Positions 38,205 through 50,658 of a stretch of DNA of 64,000 nt are shown here, in pieces (the stretch's first letter is position 1; every line of letters starts with the position of its first letter). Below the pieces are notes generated by a model. The model was not told the DNA's origin and ran no database searches. It worked only from the letters and a program-made list of their open reading frames with translations. The DNA is taken from positions 186,001 to 250,000 of the forward strand of contig JANQPF010000003.1 in the NCBI GenBank assembly GCA_028285415.1. The letters are read 5' to 3'. The position numbers and the translations under genes are program-made. Source of the DNA: Pseudomonadales bacterium (GTDB taxonomy: Bacteria; Pseudomonadota; Gammaproteobacteria; Pseudomonadales; Azotimanducaceae).

Positions 38205-39560
38205 GTGTCTCGCGGCGGCGTTCAGCAGGACCTGATTGCTGCAGTTGCCACGCCGCCGGGTCAGGGTGGCATTGGCGTCGTGCGGCTGTCCGGTCCGGGC
38301 GCGCGTGACGTTGGAGAGGCGCTCTGCGGCTGTGAGCTTACCCCCCGTCGGGCAACGTTTGCCGCTTTTCGCGACGGTGAAGACGTTCTCGACGAGGGCA
38401 TAGCGCTGTACTTCGCGGAGCCTGCCTCCTTTACCGGTGAAGACGTGGTCGAGCTCCAGTGTCATGGCAGTCCGGTGGTCATGCAGCAGCTGCTCGATGC
38501 AGCCTGCGCGCGCGGCGCCAGGCTCGCGGGTCCTGGAGAGTTTTCAGAGCGCGCGTTTCTGAACGGCAAGCTCGATCTGGCGCAGGCCGAGGCGGTGGCT
38601 GATCTCATTGCGGCAACCTCGGTAGCGGCTGCGCGCGCTGCGGTTCGATCCCTGCGCGGCGAGTTCTCCGAGGTGGTGCATCGTCTGGCCGAGACGCTGG
38701 CACAGCTGCGGATGCTGGTCGAAGCCTGCATCGACTTTCCGGACGAAGACGTCGAGTTTCTCGAGGAAGCCGACGTCGGCGGGCAGATCAGCGCGCTGCT
38801 TCGTGCGCTGGAAGATCTGCGCGGCCGTTCGCAGCAGGGCCAGCTCGTGAACGAAGGCATTCATGTGGCCCTCATCGGACCGCCCAACGCCGGAAAATCG
38901 AGCCTCTTGAATGCCCTTGCCGGCGAAGAAGCCGCGATTGTCACCGATGTGCCCGGGACTACCCGGGACCTCCTCAAGGTGGATCTGGTGTTGTCGGGCA
39001 TGCCGCTCCGGCTCATCGATACGGCGGGGCTGCGCGACAGTGACGACACCGTCGAGCGTATCGGGATTGCACGCGCGCGCGAGCAGGCGGACGTCGCCGA
39101 TCTCGTGATTGTGGTGCTGGATGCAGCGCTTGTGGACGCTGCTGCTATCGATGCCGCGGTCAGCGCCCTGGCGCCCCCGCAAGGTCCGCGACGGTTGGTC
39201 GTGATGAACAAGTTGGATCTCATCGCCGACCCCGGGCCGGCGAATGTGGCTGAGGGGGTCTTCTGGATCTCAGCGCGCACGGGTGATGGCGTAGAGCGGC
39301 TCAAACGCGCCATCGTCGACGCTGCGGGCTTGAGCGGCGCTGAAATAGGATTCACCGCAAGAGCAAGACACCTGGAATCGCTCGACAAGGCTTACGATGC
39401 ATTGCAGAAAGCGGATCAGCAGCTGCGTGCCGGTGAAGCCACGGAGATTGTCGCCGAGGAGCTGCGTGATGGGCACAATGCGCTGGGTGAAATTGTCGGG
39501 ACGGAAACGCCGGACGATCTCCTCGGGCGTATCTTCAGCGAGTTCTGCATCGGCAAATAG
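38205..39560 (+). CDS. mnmE: tRNA modification GTPase MnmE
   Basis: With MnmG it forms the enzyme that makes (c)mnm5U34 in certain tRNAs. The 451 residues have an N-terminal folate-binding domain (DLIAAVATPPGQGGIGVVRLSG), helical segments, and an inserted G domain. The G domain contains GPPNAGKSSLLNAL (P-loop), DVPGTTRD (switch I), DTAGLRD and NKLDL. The invariant C-terminal CIGK is present. It starts at GTG, 6 bp after yidC. mnmG follows 73 bp later. Confidence 0.97.
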   Translation: MSRGGVQQDLIAAVATPPGQGGIGVVRLSGPGARDVGEALCGCELTPRRATFAAFRDGEDVLDEGIALYFAEPASFTGEDVVELQCHGSPVVMQQLLDAACARGARLAGPGEFSERAFLNGKLDLAQAEAVADLIAATSVAAARAAVRSLRGEFSEVVHRLAETLAQLRMLVEACIDFPDEDVEFLEEADVGGQISALLRALEDLRGRSQQGQLVNEGIHVALIGPPNAGKSSLLNALAGEEAAIVTDVPGTTRDLLKVDLVLSGMPLRLIDTAGLRDSDDTVERIGIARAREQADVADLVIVVLDAALVDAAAIDAAVSALAPPQGPRRLVVMNKLDLIADPGPANVAEGVFWISARTGDGVERLKRAIVDAAGLSGAEIGFTARARHLESLDKAYDALQKADQQLRAGEATEIVAEELRDGHNALGEIVGTETPDDLLGRIFSEFCIGK

Positions 39561-39587
39561 CACGCTTTCAATCGCAACCCAAGCCAC

Positions 39588-39593
39588 TATACT
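39588..39593 (+). promoter_or_regulatory. Possible -10 element for mnmG-rsmG-parAB
   Basis: TATACT lies about 40 bp before the mnmG ATG. The matching -35 (CTTTCA at a 17-bp spacing) is poor, so this is a weak call. Confidence 0.35.
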
Positions 39594-39633
39594 TTGCCGC
39601 CCGAAAAACCAACCGGGCAGCTGAGTCGACAGC

Positions 39634-41487
39634 ATGCACTATCCCGACCACTTTGATGTCATTGTCGTAGGCGGCGGCCATGCCGGCACCGAAGCCGCCG
39701 CTGCCGCTGCGCGCATGGGCGCGCGCACGCTGCTCCTCACGCAAAGCATCGAGACGATTGGACAGATGTCGTGTAATCCGGCAATCGGCGGCATCGGTAA
39801 AAGCCACCTGGTTGCCGAAATCGACGCATTGGACGGGCTCATGGCACGCGCCACCGATCGCGCCGGTATCCACTTCAAGGTGCTGAACGCGAGCAAAGGC
39901 CCGGCGGTCAGGGCAACCCGTGCCCAGGCGGACCGGGCGCTCTATAGAAACGCCATCCGCGACCTCCTCGAGCACCAGGACAATCTCCACATTTTCCAGC
40001 AGTCGGTGGTCGACTTCGTGGTGGAGAACGGTGTCATTCGCGGCGTGGAAACGCAGATGGGTCTGACCTTCTCCTGCGCCACCGTCGTCTTGACGACCGG
40101 TACGTTTCTTGGCGGTAAAGTGCACATCGGTACCGAGAATCATCCCGGCGGCCGCGCCGGTGATGCGCCCTCCATTGCGCTCGCCGAACGTTTGCGCGCG
40201 CTGCCGTTTCGCGTCGGCAGACTGAAAACGGGTACGCCGCCGCGCATTGACGGACGCACCGTCGATTTCAGCCGCCTGGACGTGCAGGCCGGGGACGAAC
40301 CGCGTCCGGTCATGAGCGCGCTTGGCAGCGCCGACGAGCACCCGCGGCAGGTGGTTTGCCACATCACCCGGACCAACCCGGCCACGCACGACGTCATCCA
40401 GGCCAATCTGGAGCGCTCGGCGATGTATAGCGGGGCGATAGAGGGGGTTGGTCCGCGCTACTGTCCGAGTATCGAAGACAAGGTGGTGCGCTTTGCCGAC
40501 AAGACCAATCATCAGATTTTCATTGAGCCGGAAGGGCTCAATACCACAGAGCTTTATCCGAACGGCATTTCCACCAGCCTGCCCTTCGATGTGCAGCTCA
40601 AGTTCGTCCGCAGCATCGAAGGGTTCGAGAACGCGCACATCTCACGGCCGGGCTACGCCATCGAGTACGACTTTTTCGACCCGCGCGATCTCAAACATTC
40701 GCTGGAAACCCGGGCAGTTGAAGGGCTGTATTTCGCCGGTCAGATCAATGGCACCACCGGCTACGAGGAAGCCGGGGCGCAAGGGCTGCTGGCTGGGATT
40801 AACGCCGCGCGCAAAGTGCAGGGCAGAGCACCGTGGGAGCCGCGCCGTGACGAAGCTTATATCGGCGTCCTCGTCGATGACCTCATCAATCTCGGCACGA
40901 ACGAGCCGTACCGGATGTTTACCAGCCGCGCCGAGTTTCGCCTGCGTCTGCGCCAGGACAACGCCGACCAGCGTTTGACCGAGCTCGGCATCGCCATGGG
41001 CGTGGTCGGCGCAGAACGAGCGAGCCGTTTTCGCGACAAGATGAGCGCGCTGGAAACGCTGCATGGGCGTATCGCTGCTACACAGGTTGTGCCCGGCTCA
41101 CCCCTCGCGGGAGCGCTCGGCGTTGACCTCAACAGACACACCGACCTCGCGGCGGTGCTGCGTCGCCCGGAAGTGACGGCCGCAGAGCTGCGGGCGGCGT
41201 TTGCCGACGCCACCGCGGCGCTCGTCGATCAGGCGCTGATCGAAACCAAGTATGCGGGCTACATTGCCCGCCAGGATGAAGAGATTGCCAAGATCCGTCG
41301 CCACGAAGGCATGTCGCTGCCGGCAAGCCTCGATTATGGCGTGATTGACGGCCTCTCGAACGAATTGAAGCAGAAGCTGACGCACAACCAGCCGGCAACG
41401 CTCGCCAAAGCGGCGCGCATCCCGGGTATGACACCCGCAGCCCTTTCGCTGCTGCTGGTGCACGCGCGCAAGGAAGCAACGCTCTGA
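39634..41487 (+). CDS. mnmG: tRNA uridine 5-carboxymethylaminomethyl modification enzyme MnmG
   Basis: MnmG is the FAD-dependent partner of MnmE. The 617 residues begin with the FAD-binding motif [21 protein letters not shown]. They continue with [25 protein letters not shown] and [14 protein letters not shown]. The conserved [25 protein letters not shown] precedes the helical C-terminal domain that binds MnmE and tRNA. rsmG follows 11 bp downstream. Confidence 0.98.
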   Translation: MHYPDHFDVIVVGGGHAGTEAAAAAARMGARTLLLTQSIETIGQMSCNPAIGGIGKSHLVAEIDALDGLMARATDRAGIHFKVLNASKGPAVRATRAQADRALYRNAIRDLLEHQDNLHIFQQSVVDFVVENGVIRGVETQMGLTFSCATVVLTTGTFLGGKVHIGTENHPGGRAGDAPSIALAERLRALPFRVGRLKTGTPPRIDGRTVDFSRLDVQAGDEPRPVMSALGSADEHPRQVVCHITRTNPATHDVIQANLERSAMYSGAIEGVGPRYCPSIEDKVVRFADKTNHQIFIEPEGLNTTELYPNGISTSLPFDVQLKFVRSIEGFENAHISRPGYAIEYDFFDPRDLKHSLETRAVEGLYFAGQINGTTGYEEAGAQGLLAGINAARKVQGRAPWEPRRDEAYIGVLVDDLINLGTNEPYRMFTSRAEFRLRLRQDNADQRLTELGIAMGVVGAERASRFRDKMSALETLHGRIAATQVVPGSPLAGALGVDLNRHTDLAAVLRRPEVTAAELRAAFADATAALVDQALIETKYAGYIARQDEEIAKIRRHEGMSLPASLDYGVIDGLSNELKQKLTHNQPATLAKAARIPGMTPAALSLLLVHARKEATL

Positions 41488-41498
41488 CGGACGAAGAG

Positions 41499-42134
41499 GT
41501 GCTGGCGGCAGGAGCCAGAGCGCTGGGTCTTGCGCTCGAGCCGGTGCAGGTGGCGCAGCTGGCGCGGTTTGCCGCGCTCATTCGTAAATGGAACAAAACC
41601 TTCAACCTCGTCTCCAGAAAGGACATCTCCCGCCTGCTCGAGCGCCACATTCTAGACAGCATCGCCCCCGCCGGACGCATTCGCGGACCAGCGGTCATGG
41701 ACCTTGGCAGCGGTGCCGGCCTGCCGGGTGTGCCGCTTGCCATCGTCAGGCCCGACATCAGCATGACGCTGTGTGATCGCAGCGAGCGGCGTATGCGCTT
41801 CTGCCGACAGGTGGTCCGGGAGCTGGGGCTCGACAACGTGGTCTTATGGCGTGGCGATTTCACAGCCGTTGACGGTCCGGATGGTCCGTTCAACACGGTG
41901 GTCGCGCGGGGCGTGGCGACTTCGACCGAGGTTTGGGATATGGTGCATCTGACGCTCGCGCGCGATGCCTGTGTGCTGGTTTATGCGGCCACGCAGGCGG
42001 GGGACGCGATGCTGAGCGCAACCGAAACGGCAGCCCGCCGACAACAAGATGAGATCAGAATCTCGCAGCATGACTTCAACATACCGAAACTGGACCGCAC
42101 CCACAGCGTCCTCGAGATCGAGGTAGAGCGGTAA
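41499..42134 (+). CDS. rsmG: 16S rRNA (guanine-527 N7)-methyltransferase
   Basis: RsmG makes m7G527 in 16S rRNA. The 211-residue protein has the family opening KWNKTFNLVSRKDISRLLERHILDS and SAM motif MDLGSGAGLPGVPLAI. The GTG at 41499 (purine-rich GGACGAAGAG just upstream) is the first usable start after the mnmG stop. It lies between mnmG and parA, the classical gidA-gidB-parA order. Loss-of-function changes in this gene are known to give low-level streptomycin resistance in other bacteria. Confidence 0.95.
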   Translation: MLAAGARALGLALEPVQVAQLARFAALIRKWNKTFNLVSRKDISRLLERHILDSIAPAGRIRGPAVMDLGSGAGLPGVPLAIVRPDISMTLCDRSERRMRFCRQVVRELGLDNVVLWRGDFTAVDGPDGPFNTVVARGVATSTEVWDMVHLTLARDACVLVYAATQAGDAMLSATETAARRQQDEIRISQHDFNIPKLDRTHSVLEIEVER

Positions 42135-42137
42135 GCT

Positions 42138-42920
42138 ATGCAGACTAGAATCATCGCCGTCGCAAATCAGAAAGGGGGCGTCGGCAAAACCACAACCAGC
42201 GTCAACGTCGCGGCGTCGCTTGCCCTGTCCGGTGGCCGCGTATTGCTCATTGATCTCGACCCCCAGGGCAACGCCACCATGGGTTGTGGCATCGATAAAA
42301 ACGGCCTCGACGCGACCATCTACGAATGGCTGATCGAAAATCAGCCGCTCGAGCAGGTGGTCCAGCACTGTAACGGGGGTTTTGACGTTCTCCCCGCGAA
42401 TCTCGATCTCACCGCGGCTGAAGTCCAGCTCATGCAGGCCGAGCGGCGTGAGTACGTCATGCAGGATCGGCTGCGGCCCCAGGCATCAGGCTATGAATTT
42501 GTCATTATCGACTGTCCGCCGAGCCTGAGCATTCTCACCGTCAACGCGCTGATCGCTGCCCACGGTGTCCTGGTGCCGATGCAGTGTGAGTACTATGCGC
42601 TCGAGGGGTTGTCCGCGCTCCTCGAGACGATCGACGGCATCAAGGAGCACGCCAACCCGGGTCTCGAAATAGAGGGCATCCTGCGAACGATGTATGATCC
42701 GCGCAACAGCCTGACCCGGGACGTGTCACGGCAGTTGATCCAGTATTTTGGTGATCAGGTGTTTCGCACGGTCATTCCGCGCAACGTGCGTCTGGCGGAG
42801 GCGCCGAGTCATGGCCTGCCGGCGATCCTCTATGACCGGACCTCGAGAGGGGCTGTGGCCTATGCGGCGCTGGCCGGTGAAATCAGACAGAAACACCAGC
42901 GTGCGCCGGTTCCCCCCTGA
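42138..42920 (+). CDS. parA: Chromosome partitioning ATPase ParA/Soj
   Basis: ParA is a deviant-Walker ATPase that moves ParB-parS complexes and so segregates origins. The 260-residue protein has the deviant Walker A KGGVGKTTTSVNVA, with the signature lysine at the start, DLDPQGNATMG, and Walker B-like IIDCPPSLSILT. It is the short chromosomal (Soj) type with no N-terminal helix-turn-helix. It follows rsmG by 3 bp and precedes parB by 38 bp. Confidence 0.97.
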   Translation: MQTRIIAVANQKGGVGKTTTSVNVAASLALSGGRVLLIDLDPQGNATMGCGIDKNGLDATIYEWLIENQPLEQVVQHCNGGFDVLPANLDLTAAEVQLMQAERREYVMQDRLRPQASGYEFVIIDCPPSLSILTVNALIAAHGVLVPMQCEYYALEGLSALLETIDGIKEHANPGLEIEGILRTMYDPRNSLTRDVSRQLIQYFGDQVFRTVIPRNVRLAEAPSHGLPAILYDRTSRGAVAYAALAGEIRQKHQRAPVPP

Positions 42921-42958
42921 AGTGATGAGCGGCGTGACGCGGGTCGATAAAGAGAATC

Positions 42959-43888
42959 ATGAGTAAGAAAAGGTTAGGGCGCGGTCTGGACGCGCTGTTG
43001 TCCGAACGCAGTGCCACTCAGCAAAGTGCGGCGCAGGAAGCCGTTGGCAACGATGCTCAGGGCGGGACGACGAACGAATCGGCTGCAAATCCCGTTGCTT
43101 CCCCAGGCAGCCTGGAGATTGGGATCGACGACATTCAGCCGAGCCCCTACCAGCCGCGGCGACACTTTGAGCCGGAAGCGCTGGCCGATCTCGCCAACTC
43201 CATTGCCCGGCAGGGTTTGTTGCAGCCCATTGTCGTGCGTGAAAAGCCGCAGGGGGGCTATGAGCTCATTGCCGGTGAACGCCGCTGGCGCGCGGCGCGT
43301 CAGGCCGGTCTCGAGGCGTTGCCCGCGCTCGTTCGCAGCGTGACCGACGAAGAAGCCTCCGCGTTTGCGCTGATCGAGAACATCCAACGCGAAGACCTCA
43401 CTGCTCTGGAAGAAGCCATGGGGCTTGCACGACTGCGCGACGAATTTGAGCTGACGCAGCAGGAAATAGCGGATGCGGTGGGCAAATCCCGCGTTGCCAT
43501 TGCAAACCTGCTGAGACTGCTGAATCTGGGGAGTACAGCGCGAGGTCTGCTGGAGCGGGGTGCGCTCGACATGGGGCATGCCCGGGCGCTCCTGAGCGTC
43601 GACGGCATACTGCAGGACCAGCTGGCGCAGCAGGTGGCAGAGCAGGGTTTGTCGGTGCGTCAGACCGAAGCGCTGGTGCGGCGCGCCACGCAGCCGAAAA
43701 AGGCGGCGGACAAACCTCCCAGCCGCAAAGATGCCGACACCCAGCGGCTGGAGCAGCGGCTCACCGACCACCTGGGCGCACCGGTTGCGATCAAGCACGC
43801 GGCAGACGGACGCGGAGAGCTCACCATCAGATACTCGAATCTCGACGAGCTCGACGGCGTGCTCAAACACTTCGGCCTGGACGAATAA
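42959..43888 (+). CDS. parB: Chromosome partitioning protein ParB/Spo0J
   Basis: ParB binds parS, loads as a clamp on DNA and spreads. The 309 residues begin KKRLGRGLDALLSE. They contain the CTP-binding/ParB-N motifs QPRRHFEPEALADLANSI and GERRWRAARQAG. A central helix-turn-helix follows (LTQQEIADAVGKSRVAIANLLRLL), then a C-terminal dimerisation domain. Its likely targets are the two parS sites in recF. Confidence 0.97.
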   Translation: MSKKRLGRGLDALLSERSATQQSAAQEAVGNDAQGGTTNESAANPVASPGSLEIGIDDIQPSPYQPRRHFEPEALADLANSIARQGLLQPIVVREKPQGGYELIAGERRWRAARQAGLEALPALVRSVTDEEASAFALIENIQREDLTALEEAMGLARLRDEFELTQQEIADAVGKSRVAIANLLRLLNLGSTARGLLERGALDMGHARALLSVDGILQDQLAQQVAEQGLSVRQTEALVRRATQPKKAADKPPSRKDADTQRLEQRLTDHLGAPVAIKHAADGRGELTIRYSNLDELDGVLKHFGLDE

Positions 43889-43939
43889 TCACCAGGCGCA
43901 ATCCCGTAGAAAAAAACCCCGCTTAACCGCGGATTTACA

Positions 43940-43968
43940 TTGAACGGTAAAGGGCGCCTCCCTATAAT
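43940..43968 (+). promoter_or_regulatory. Promoter of the ATP synthase operon
   Basis: TTGAAC (43940-43945), an exact 17-bp spacer and a perfect TATAAT (43963-43968) lie 33 bp upstream of the atpI ATG. The spacing and -10 are ideal; the -35 matches at 4 of 6 positions. Confidence 0.75.
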
Positions 43969-44001
43969 ACGCGCCGCCTTTTATCGGGTGTCGTCATCAG
44001 G

Positions 44002-44346
44002 ATGAGCGTGGCTAGCCGCATCGTATTGGTTCAGGCGGCCATTGGTCTCCTTTGCGCTTTGACCTTTTTGTGGGTCGACACCGCCTCGAGTCGTTCAGCC
44101 CTGTTGGCGCTGGCGTCTACGGTGGTGCCGAGTGCTTACTACGCCTGGGTGCTGGGCAGCAGCTTGAACGCAACGCGTCTGCTGCTGCACGGCGTGCTCA
44201 AGACTGTTCTTACGATCATTCTGGTAGCCGTCAGCATCGTGGTGTTCGGCATCGAACCGCTCGGCTTCTTCGTGACGCTGGCGTTGATGCAGTTGAGCTA
44301 CCTGGCCAGCGGCCAGATGCAGAAGACACCGACGAAAAAGGCCTGA
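44002..44346 (+). CDS. atpI: ATP synthase subunit I
   Basis: This small membrane protein is encoded ahead of the ATP synthase genes and thought to help assemble the c-ring. The 114 residues have four hydrophobic segments (about 8-25, 31-50, 63-83, 87-106) and a short basic tail (KTPTKKA). Sequence conservation in this family is low, so the call rests on topology plus position directly before atpB. It is the first gene after the atp promoter. Confidence 0.85.
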   Translation: MSVASRIVLVQAAIGLLCALTFLWVDTASSRSALLALASTVVPSAYYAWVLGSSLNATRLLLHGVLKTVLTIILVAVSIVVFGIEPLGFFVTLALMQLSYLASGQMQKTPTKKA

Positions 44347-44426
44347 AAGCCCCGGTAGGGGCAGGTAATAGAAAGAGGTAATTGCGCTCAATCCTCATGC
44401 CCTCAGAATAACGGGTGGGGCGGTGA

Positions 44427-45287
<861 letters not shown>

Positions 45288-45346
45288 TTTGAATTTGCCC
45301 TTCGGGGCGTTGAGTGGCTGATGGCCACGAACAATAAAACTCGTAA

Positions 45347-45598
<252 letters not shown>

Positions 45599-45611
45599 AT
45601 AGGCCGGAGTG

Positions 45612-45631
45612 GATGCCGGGCTCCCGGTATC
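45612..45631 (+). other. Hairpin after atpE
   Basis: GATGCCGGG and CCCGGTATC pair with one G-U across a 2-base gap. The hairpin lies 13 bp past the atpE stop and may stabilise or tune the atpE message. Confidence 0.5.
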
Positions 45632-45649
45632 TAGGCGCTTATTTGATAC

Positions 45650-45670
45650 GCGCCCGCTCCAGGCGGGCGC
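45650..45670 (+). other. Second hairpin in the atpE-atpF gap
   Basis: A perfect 8-bp stem GCGCCCGC/GCGGGCGC with a 5-base loop ends 19 bp before the atpF ATG. There is no T tract, so it is not a typical terminator. Confidence 0.5.
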
Positions 45671-45689
45671 GACTAACGGAAGATAAACG

Positions 45690-46160
45690 ATGAATATAGG
45701 GCTAACCCTTTTAGGACAATCACTCACGTTCATAGTGTTCGTGTGGTTCTGCATGAAGTTCATCTGGCCACCGATTGTCACGGCCATGCGTGAGCGTCAG
45801 GAAGCCATTGCGGCGGGCTTGAGAGCATCGGAAGAGGCGGACAAGAAGCTCGCCGACGCAGCCAGCGGTGCAGAAGCTGAGCTCGAGCGCGCCAAAGAAG
45901 AAGCAGCCGCCATCATCGATCAGGCACGCAATCGCGCCAATCAGATGATCGAAGAAGCCAAGAACGACGCCCGCGTCGAAGGCGAACGGCTGATCGAATC
46001 CGCCAAGGCCGAGATCGAGCAGGAAGTGAACCGCGCGAAAGAAACGCTGCGCGGGCAAGTGGCAACCCTCGTCATCAACGGCGCCGAGCAGGTGCTCGAA
46101 AGCTCGGTTGACGCAGGCAAGCACAACGACATGCTCAATCGCCTGGCGGCAGAGCTCTAA
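45690..46160 (+). CDS. atpF: ATP synthase F0 subunit b
   Basis: The peripheral-stalk subunit has one N-terminal membrane helix (about 5-25, with [15 protein letters not shown]) followed by a long charged helix rich in Ala, Glu and Lys that dimerises. At 156 residues it equals the E. coli length. The ATG follows an AGATAAACG stretch after the hairpins. atpH follows 3 bp downstream. Confidence 0.97.
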   Translation: MNIGLTLLGQSLTFIVFVWFCMKFIWPPIVTAMRERQEAIAAGLRASEEADKKLADAASGAEAELERAKEEAAAIIDQARNRANQMIEEAKNDARVEGERLIESAKAEIEQEVNRAKETLRGQVATLVINGAEQVLESSVDAGKHNDMLNRLAAEL

Positions 46161-46163
46161 GCC

Positions 46164-46703
46164 ATGGCGGAACTGGCAACCATAGCGCGACCGTACGCCA
46201 ACGCGGTGTTTGAGCTCGCCAAGCGCGAAAACGCGCTGGACCAGTGGTCGGGGATGCTCGGCACTCTGGGTGCGACCACGGAGCACGAAACCGTGGCGCT
46301 GCTGCTCGACAGCCCCGATCTGCCGTCTGCAGCCAAAGCGTTCCGGCTGGCGGAACTCTGTGGCGACGAGCTGGACGACCGCGGCAAGAAGTTCCTGCAG
46401 GCGCTGGCGGATCACGATCGTCTGTCGATGATCGGCGAAATCCGCGACCAGTTCGAGACGCTGCGCGCCGAAGAGCAGAAGAGCCTCGATGTCGAGGTCA
46501 TTTCGGCGTTCGAGTTGACCGAGGCGCAGAGCGAAAGCCTGAAGAGCGCGCTCAATCGAAGATTTGAAAAAGACATAACCATTGAAACCCGTGTTGATGC
46601 GAGTCTCATCGGTGGCGCCATTGTGCGCGCCGGTGACATGGTCATCGACGGTTCGTTGCGCGGCAAGCTCAACAAGCTTGCCGATACGCTGATTCAGGCT
46701 TAG
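46164..46703 (+). CDS. atpH: ATP synthase F1 subunit delta
   Basis: Delta joins the peripheral stalk to the top of F1. The 179-residue protein has the family start [18 protein letters not shown] and the C-terminal [27 protein letters not shown]. It lies between atpF and atpA, with a 44-bp gap to atpA. The match to the family is good along the full length. Confidence 0.96.
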   Translation: MAELATIARPYANAVFELAKRENALDQWSGMLGTLGATTEHETVALLLDSPDLPSAAKAFRLAELCGDELDDRGKKFLQALADHDRLSMIGEIRDQFETLRAEEQKSLDVEVISAFELTEAQSESLKSALNRRFEKDITIETRVDASLIGGAIVRAGDMVIDGSLRGKLNKLADTLIQA

Positions 46704-46747
46704 CCGGGTCACAAAGAACAAGCGGAATACTTAACAAGGTAGCTAAC

Positions 46748-48292
46748 ATGCAGCAACTCAACCCTTCCGAAATCAGCGACATCATCAAGAACCGCATTCA
46801 GGGTCTGGATGTCAAAGCTGAGGCGCAGAACGAAGGCACCATCGTCGGCGTGTCCGACGGTATCGTGCGCATTCACGGCCTCGCGGATGCTCAGTACGGC
46901 GAGATGATCGAGTTCGACGTCGGCCTCTACGGCATGGCGTTGAACCTCGAGCGCGACTCCGTGGGTGTGGTGATTCTCGGTGACTACGAAAACCTGACCG
47001 AAGGCATGACCGCACGCTGCACCGGCCGTATTCTCGAAGTGCCGGTGGGTCCGGAGCTTCTCGGCCGCGTTGTGGATTCCCTCGGCAATCCCATCGACGG
47101 CAAAGGCCCGATCAACGCTGCCATGAACGCGCCGATCGAAAAAGTTGCTCCCGGCGTTATTGCGCGTCAGTCAGTCGACCAGCCGGTACAGATTGGTCTG
47201 AAGTGTGTCGACGCGATGGTGCCGATTGGCCGCGGTCAGCGTGAGCTCATCATCTCCGACCGTCAGATTGGTAAGACGGCGATTGCCATCGACGCCATCA
47301 TCAACCAGAAGCGCAGCGGCATTAAGTGCATCTACGTGGCAATCGGCCAGAAGATGTCCACGATCGCCAACATCGTGCGCACGCTGGAAGACTACGGCGC
47401 CATGGAGTACACGACAATTGTTGCGGCCAGCGCCTCCGACCCTGCTCCCATGCAGTTCATTGCGCCCTACTCCGGCTGCAGCATGGGTGAGTATTTCCGT
47501 GATCACGGCGAAGACGCGCTCATCATCTATGACGACCTGACCAAGCAGGCCTGGGCGTATCGCCAGATTTCACTGCTCCTGAAGCGTCCACCGGGACGTG
47601 AGGCCTACCCGGGTGACGTCTTCTACCTGCACTCGCGGCTGCTCGAGCGGGCGGCGCGGGTCAACGCGGAATACGTCGAGAAGTACACCAACGGTGCGGT
47701 AACCGGCCAGACCGGTTCACTGACGGCGCTGCCGATCATCGAAACGCAGGCCGGCGACATTTCGGCGTTCGTACCAACCAACGTGATTTCGATTACGGAC
47801 GGTCAGATCTTCCTGGAAACTGAAGCGTTCAACTCGGGGCTCCGTCCGGCGATGAACCCGGGTACCTCCGTATCGCGGGTAGGTGGCTCCGCGCAGGTGC
47901 CGTTCATGAAGAAGATTTCCGGTGGTATCAAGCTTGCGCTTGCGCAGTATCGCGAGCTCGCGGCGTTTTCGCAGTTTGCCTCCGACCTCGACGATGCAAC
48001 CCGTCGCCAGCTCGAGCACGGTGAGCGTGTCACGGAGCTGATGAAGCAGAAACAGTATGCACCGATGTCCGTTGCCGAGATGGGCACCGCGCTCTTTGCG
48101 GCGAACGAAGGTTATCTGCAGGACGTGGAAGTGGACAAAGTCCTGGACTTCGAAGCGGCCCTCCTGTCTTTCATGCGCTCCGAGTATGCGGACTTCATGA
48201 GCGACATCGACGAAAACGGCACCTACAACGACGACGTTGTGGCGACGCTCAAGGAAGCCATTGAGAAGTTCAAGGCGACGCAGAGCTTCTAA
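46748..48292 (+). CDS. atpA: ATP synthase F1 subunit alpha
   Basis: Alpha forms the non-catalytic nucleotide sites of the F1 hexamer. The 514-residue protein matches the family throughout, beginning [21 protein letters not shown]. Other landmarks are the arginine-finger region [10 protein letters not shown] and the C-terminal [19 protein letters not shown]. One oddity is that the P-loop reads SDRQIGKT where GDRQTGKT or GDRQIGKT is usual, so the first Gly is Ser. The change lies in the non-catalytic site and would not by itself abolish activity. 35 bp separate it from atpG. Confidence 0.98.
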   Translation: MQQLNPSEISDIIKNRIQGLDVKAEAQNEGTIVGVSDGIVRIHGLADAQYGEMIEFDVGLYGMALNLERDSVGVVILGDYENLTEGMTARCTGRILEVPVGPELLGRVVDSLGNPIDGKGPINAAMNAPIEKVAPGVIARQSVDQPVQIGLKCVDAMVPIGRGQRELIISDRQIGKTAIAIDAIINQKRSGIKCIYVAIGQKMSTIANIVRTLEDYGAMEYTTIVAASASDPAPMQFIAPYSGCSMGEYFRDHGEDALIIYDDLTKQAWAYRQISLLLKRPPGREAYPGDVFYLHSRLLERAARVNAEYVEKYTNGAVTGQTGSLTALPIIETQAGDISAFVPTNVISITDGQIFLETEAFNSGLRPAMNPGTSVSRVGGSAQVPFMKKISGGIKLALAQYRELAAFSQFASDLDDATRRQLEHGERVTELMKQKQYAPMSVAEMGTALFAANEGYLQDVEVDKVLDFEAALLSFMRSEYADFMSDIDENGTYNDDVVATLKEAIEKFKATQSF

Positions 48293-48327
48293 GAGACGTA
48301 CCGCAAAAGATACAACAGGACGCTTCA

Positions 48328-49188
48328 ATGGCAGTCGGTAAAGAAATCAAAACCAAGATCAACAGCGTGGCCAACACGCAGAAGATCACCAGCGCCATGC
48401 AGATGGTTGCGGCCAGCAAAATGCGCCGCACCCAGGACAAGATGGCCCAGGGCAAGCCCTACAGCGAACGCATTCGCGGCGTCATCGGTCACCTGGCTAA
48501 CTCCAACCCGGAGTATAAGCACATCTACATGCAGGAGCGCGAGGTCAAGCGTATCGGCTACATCATCGTGTCGACCGATCGTGGTCTCTGTGGCGGCTTG
48601 AACGTGAACCTCTTCCGCGCGGTTGTGAAAGACATGGCCGAGTGGCACGCCAAGGGCATCGAGTCGGATCTCGGGCTGATCGGCAACAAAGCCGGCCCCT
48701 TTTTCCGCTCGGTCGGCGGCAACATCAAAGCGGTGATGAACGACGTCGGTGAGACGCCGTCGCTGCAGGATCTGATTGGCGGCATCAAAGTGATGCTCGA
48801 TGCCTACGAATCCGGCGAAATTGATCGCCTGTACCTGGCCAGCAACGACTTCGTCAACACCATGACGCAGTCGCCGACCATTCGTCAGCTCCTGCCGCTC
48901 GACCCGGAAGAAGACGAGTCGTATCACCATCGCTGGGACTACATCTACGAGCCCGACGCACGGCAGCTCATCGAGGGGCTGGTCATGCGCTACGTTGAGT
49001 CGCAGGTGTACCAGGCGGTCATCGAAAACGGGGCATGCGAGCAGGCGGCCAAAATGATCGCCATGAAGAACGCAACGGAAAACGCTGAGAAGCTGATTGA
49101 AGAACTTCAGCTGATCTACAACAACGCCCGTCAGGCGGCGATTACCCAGGAAATCGCAGAAATTGTGGGCGGCGCCGCGGCTGTATAG
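48328..49188 (+). CDS. atpG: ATP synthase F1 subunit gamma
   Basis: Gamma is the central rotor shaft that turns inside the alpha/beta hexamer. The 286 residues start [33 protein letters not shown] and end [34 protein letters not shown]. These are the two conserved coiled helices. The Rossmann-like middle carries [11 protein letters not shown]. The length equals that of E. coli within a residue or two. Confidence 0.98.
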   Translation: MAVGKEIKTKINSVANTQKITSAMQMVAASKMRRTQDKMAQGKPYSERIRGVIGHLANSNPEYKHIYMQEREVKRIGYIIVSTDRGLCGGLNVNLFRAVVKDMAEWHAKGIESDLGLIGNKAGPFFRSVGGNIKAVMNDVGETPSLQDLIGGIKVMLDAYESGEIDRLYLASNDFVNTMTQSPTIRQLLPLDPEEDESYHHRWDYIYEPDARQLIEGLVMRYVESQVYQAVIENGACEQAAKMIAMKNATENAEKLIEELQLIYNNARQAAITQEIAEIVGGAAAV

Positions 49189-49210
49189 ACCCCGGCAGGA
49201 AACGAATTGA

Positions 49211-50635
<1,425 letters not shown>

Positions 50636-50658
50636 GGTCCATCGAAGAGTAAACAGCT

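Noticed and set aside
36507-38465. A 652-codon open frame antisense to yidC and the start of mnmE
   Set aside because: yidC is unmistakable on the plus strand. The antisense translation is rich in Arg, His, Gln and Glu with no family motif, as expected from the shadow of a G+C-rich gene.
43905-43932. Possible terminator after parB (A-rich run, then CCGC/GCGG)
   Set aside because: The stem is only about four pairs and no T tract follows on the plus strand; too weak to call.
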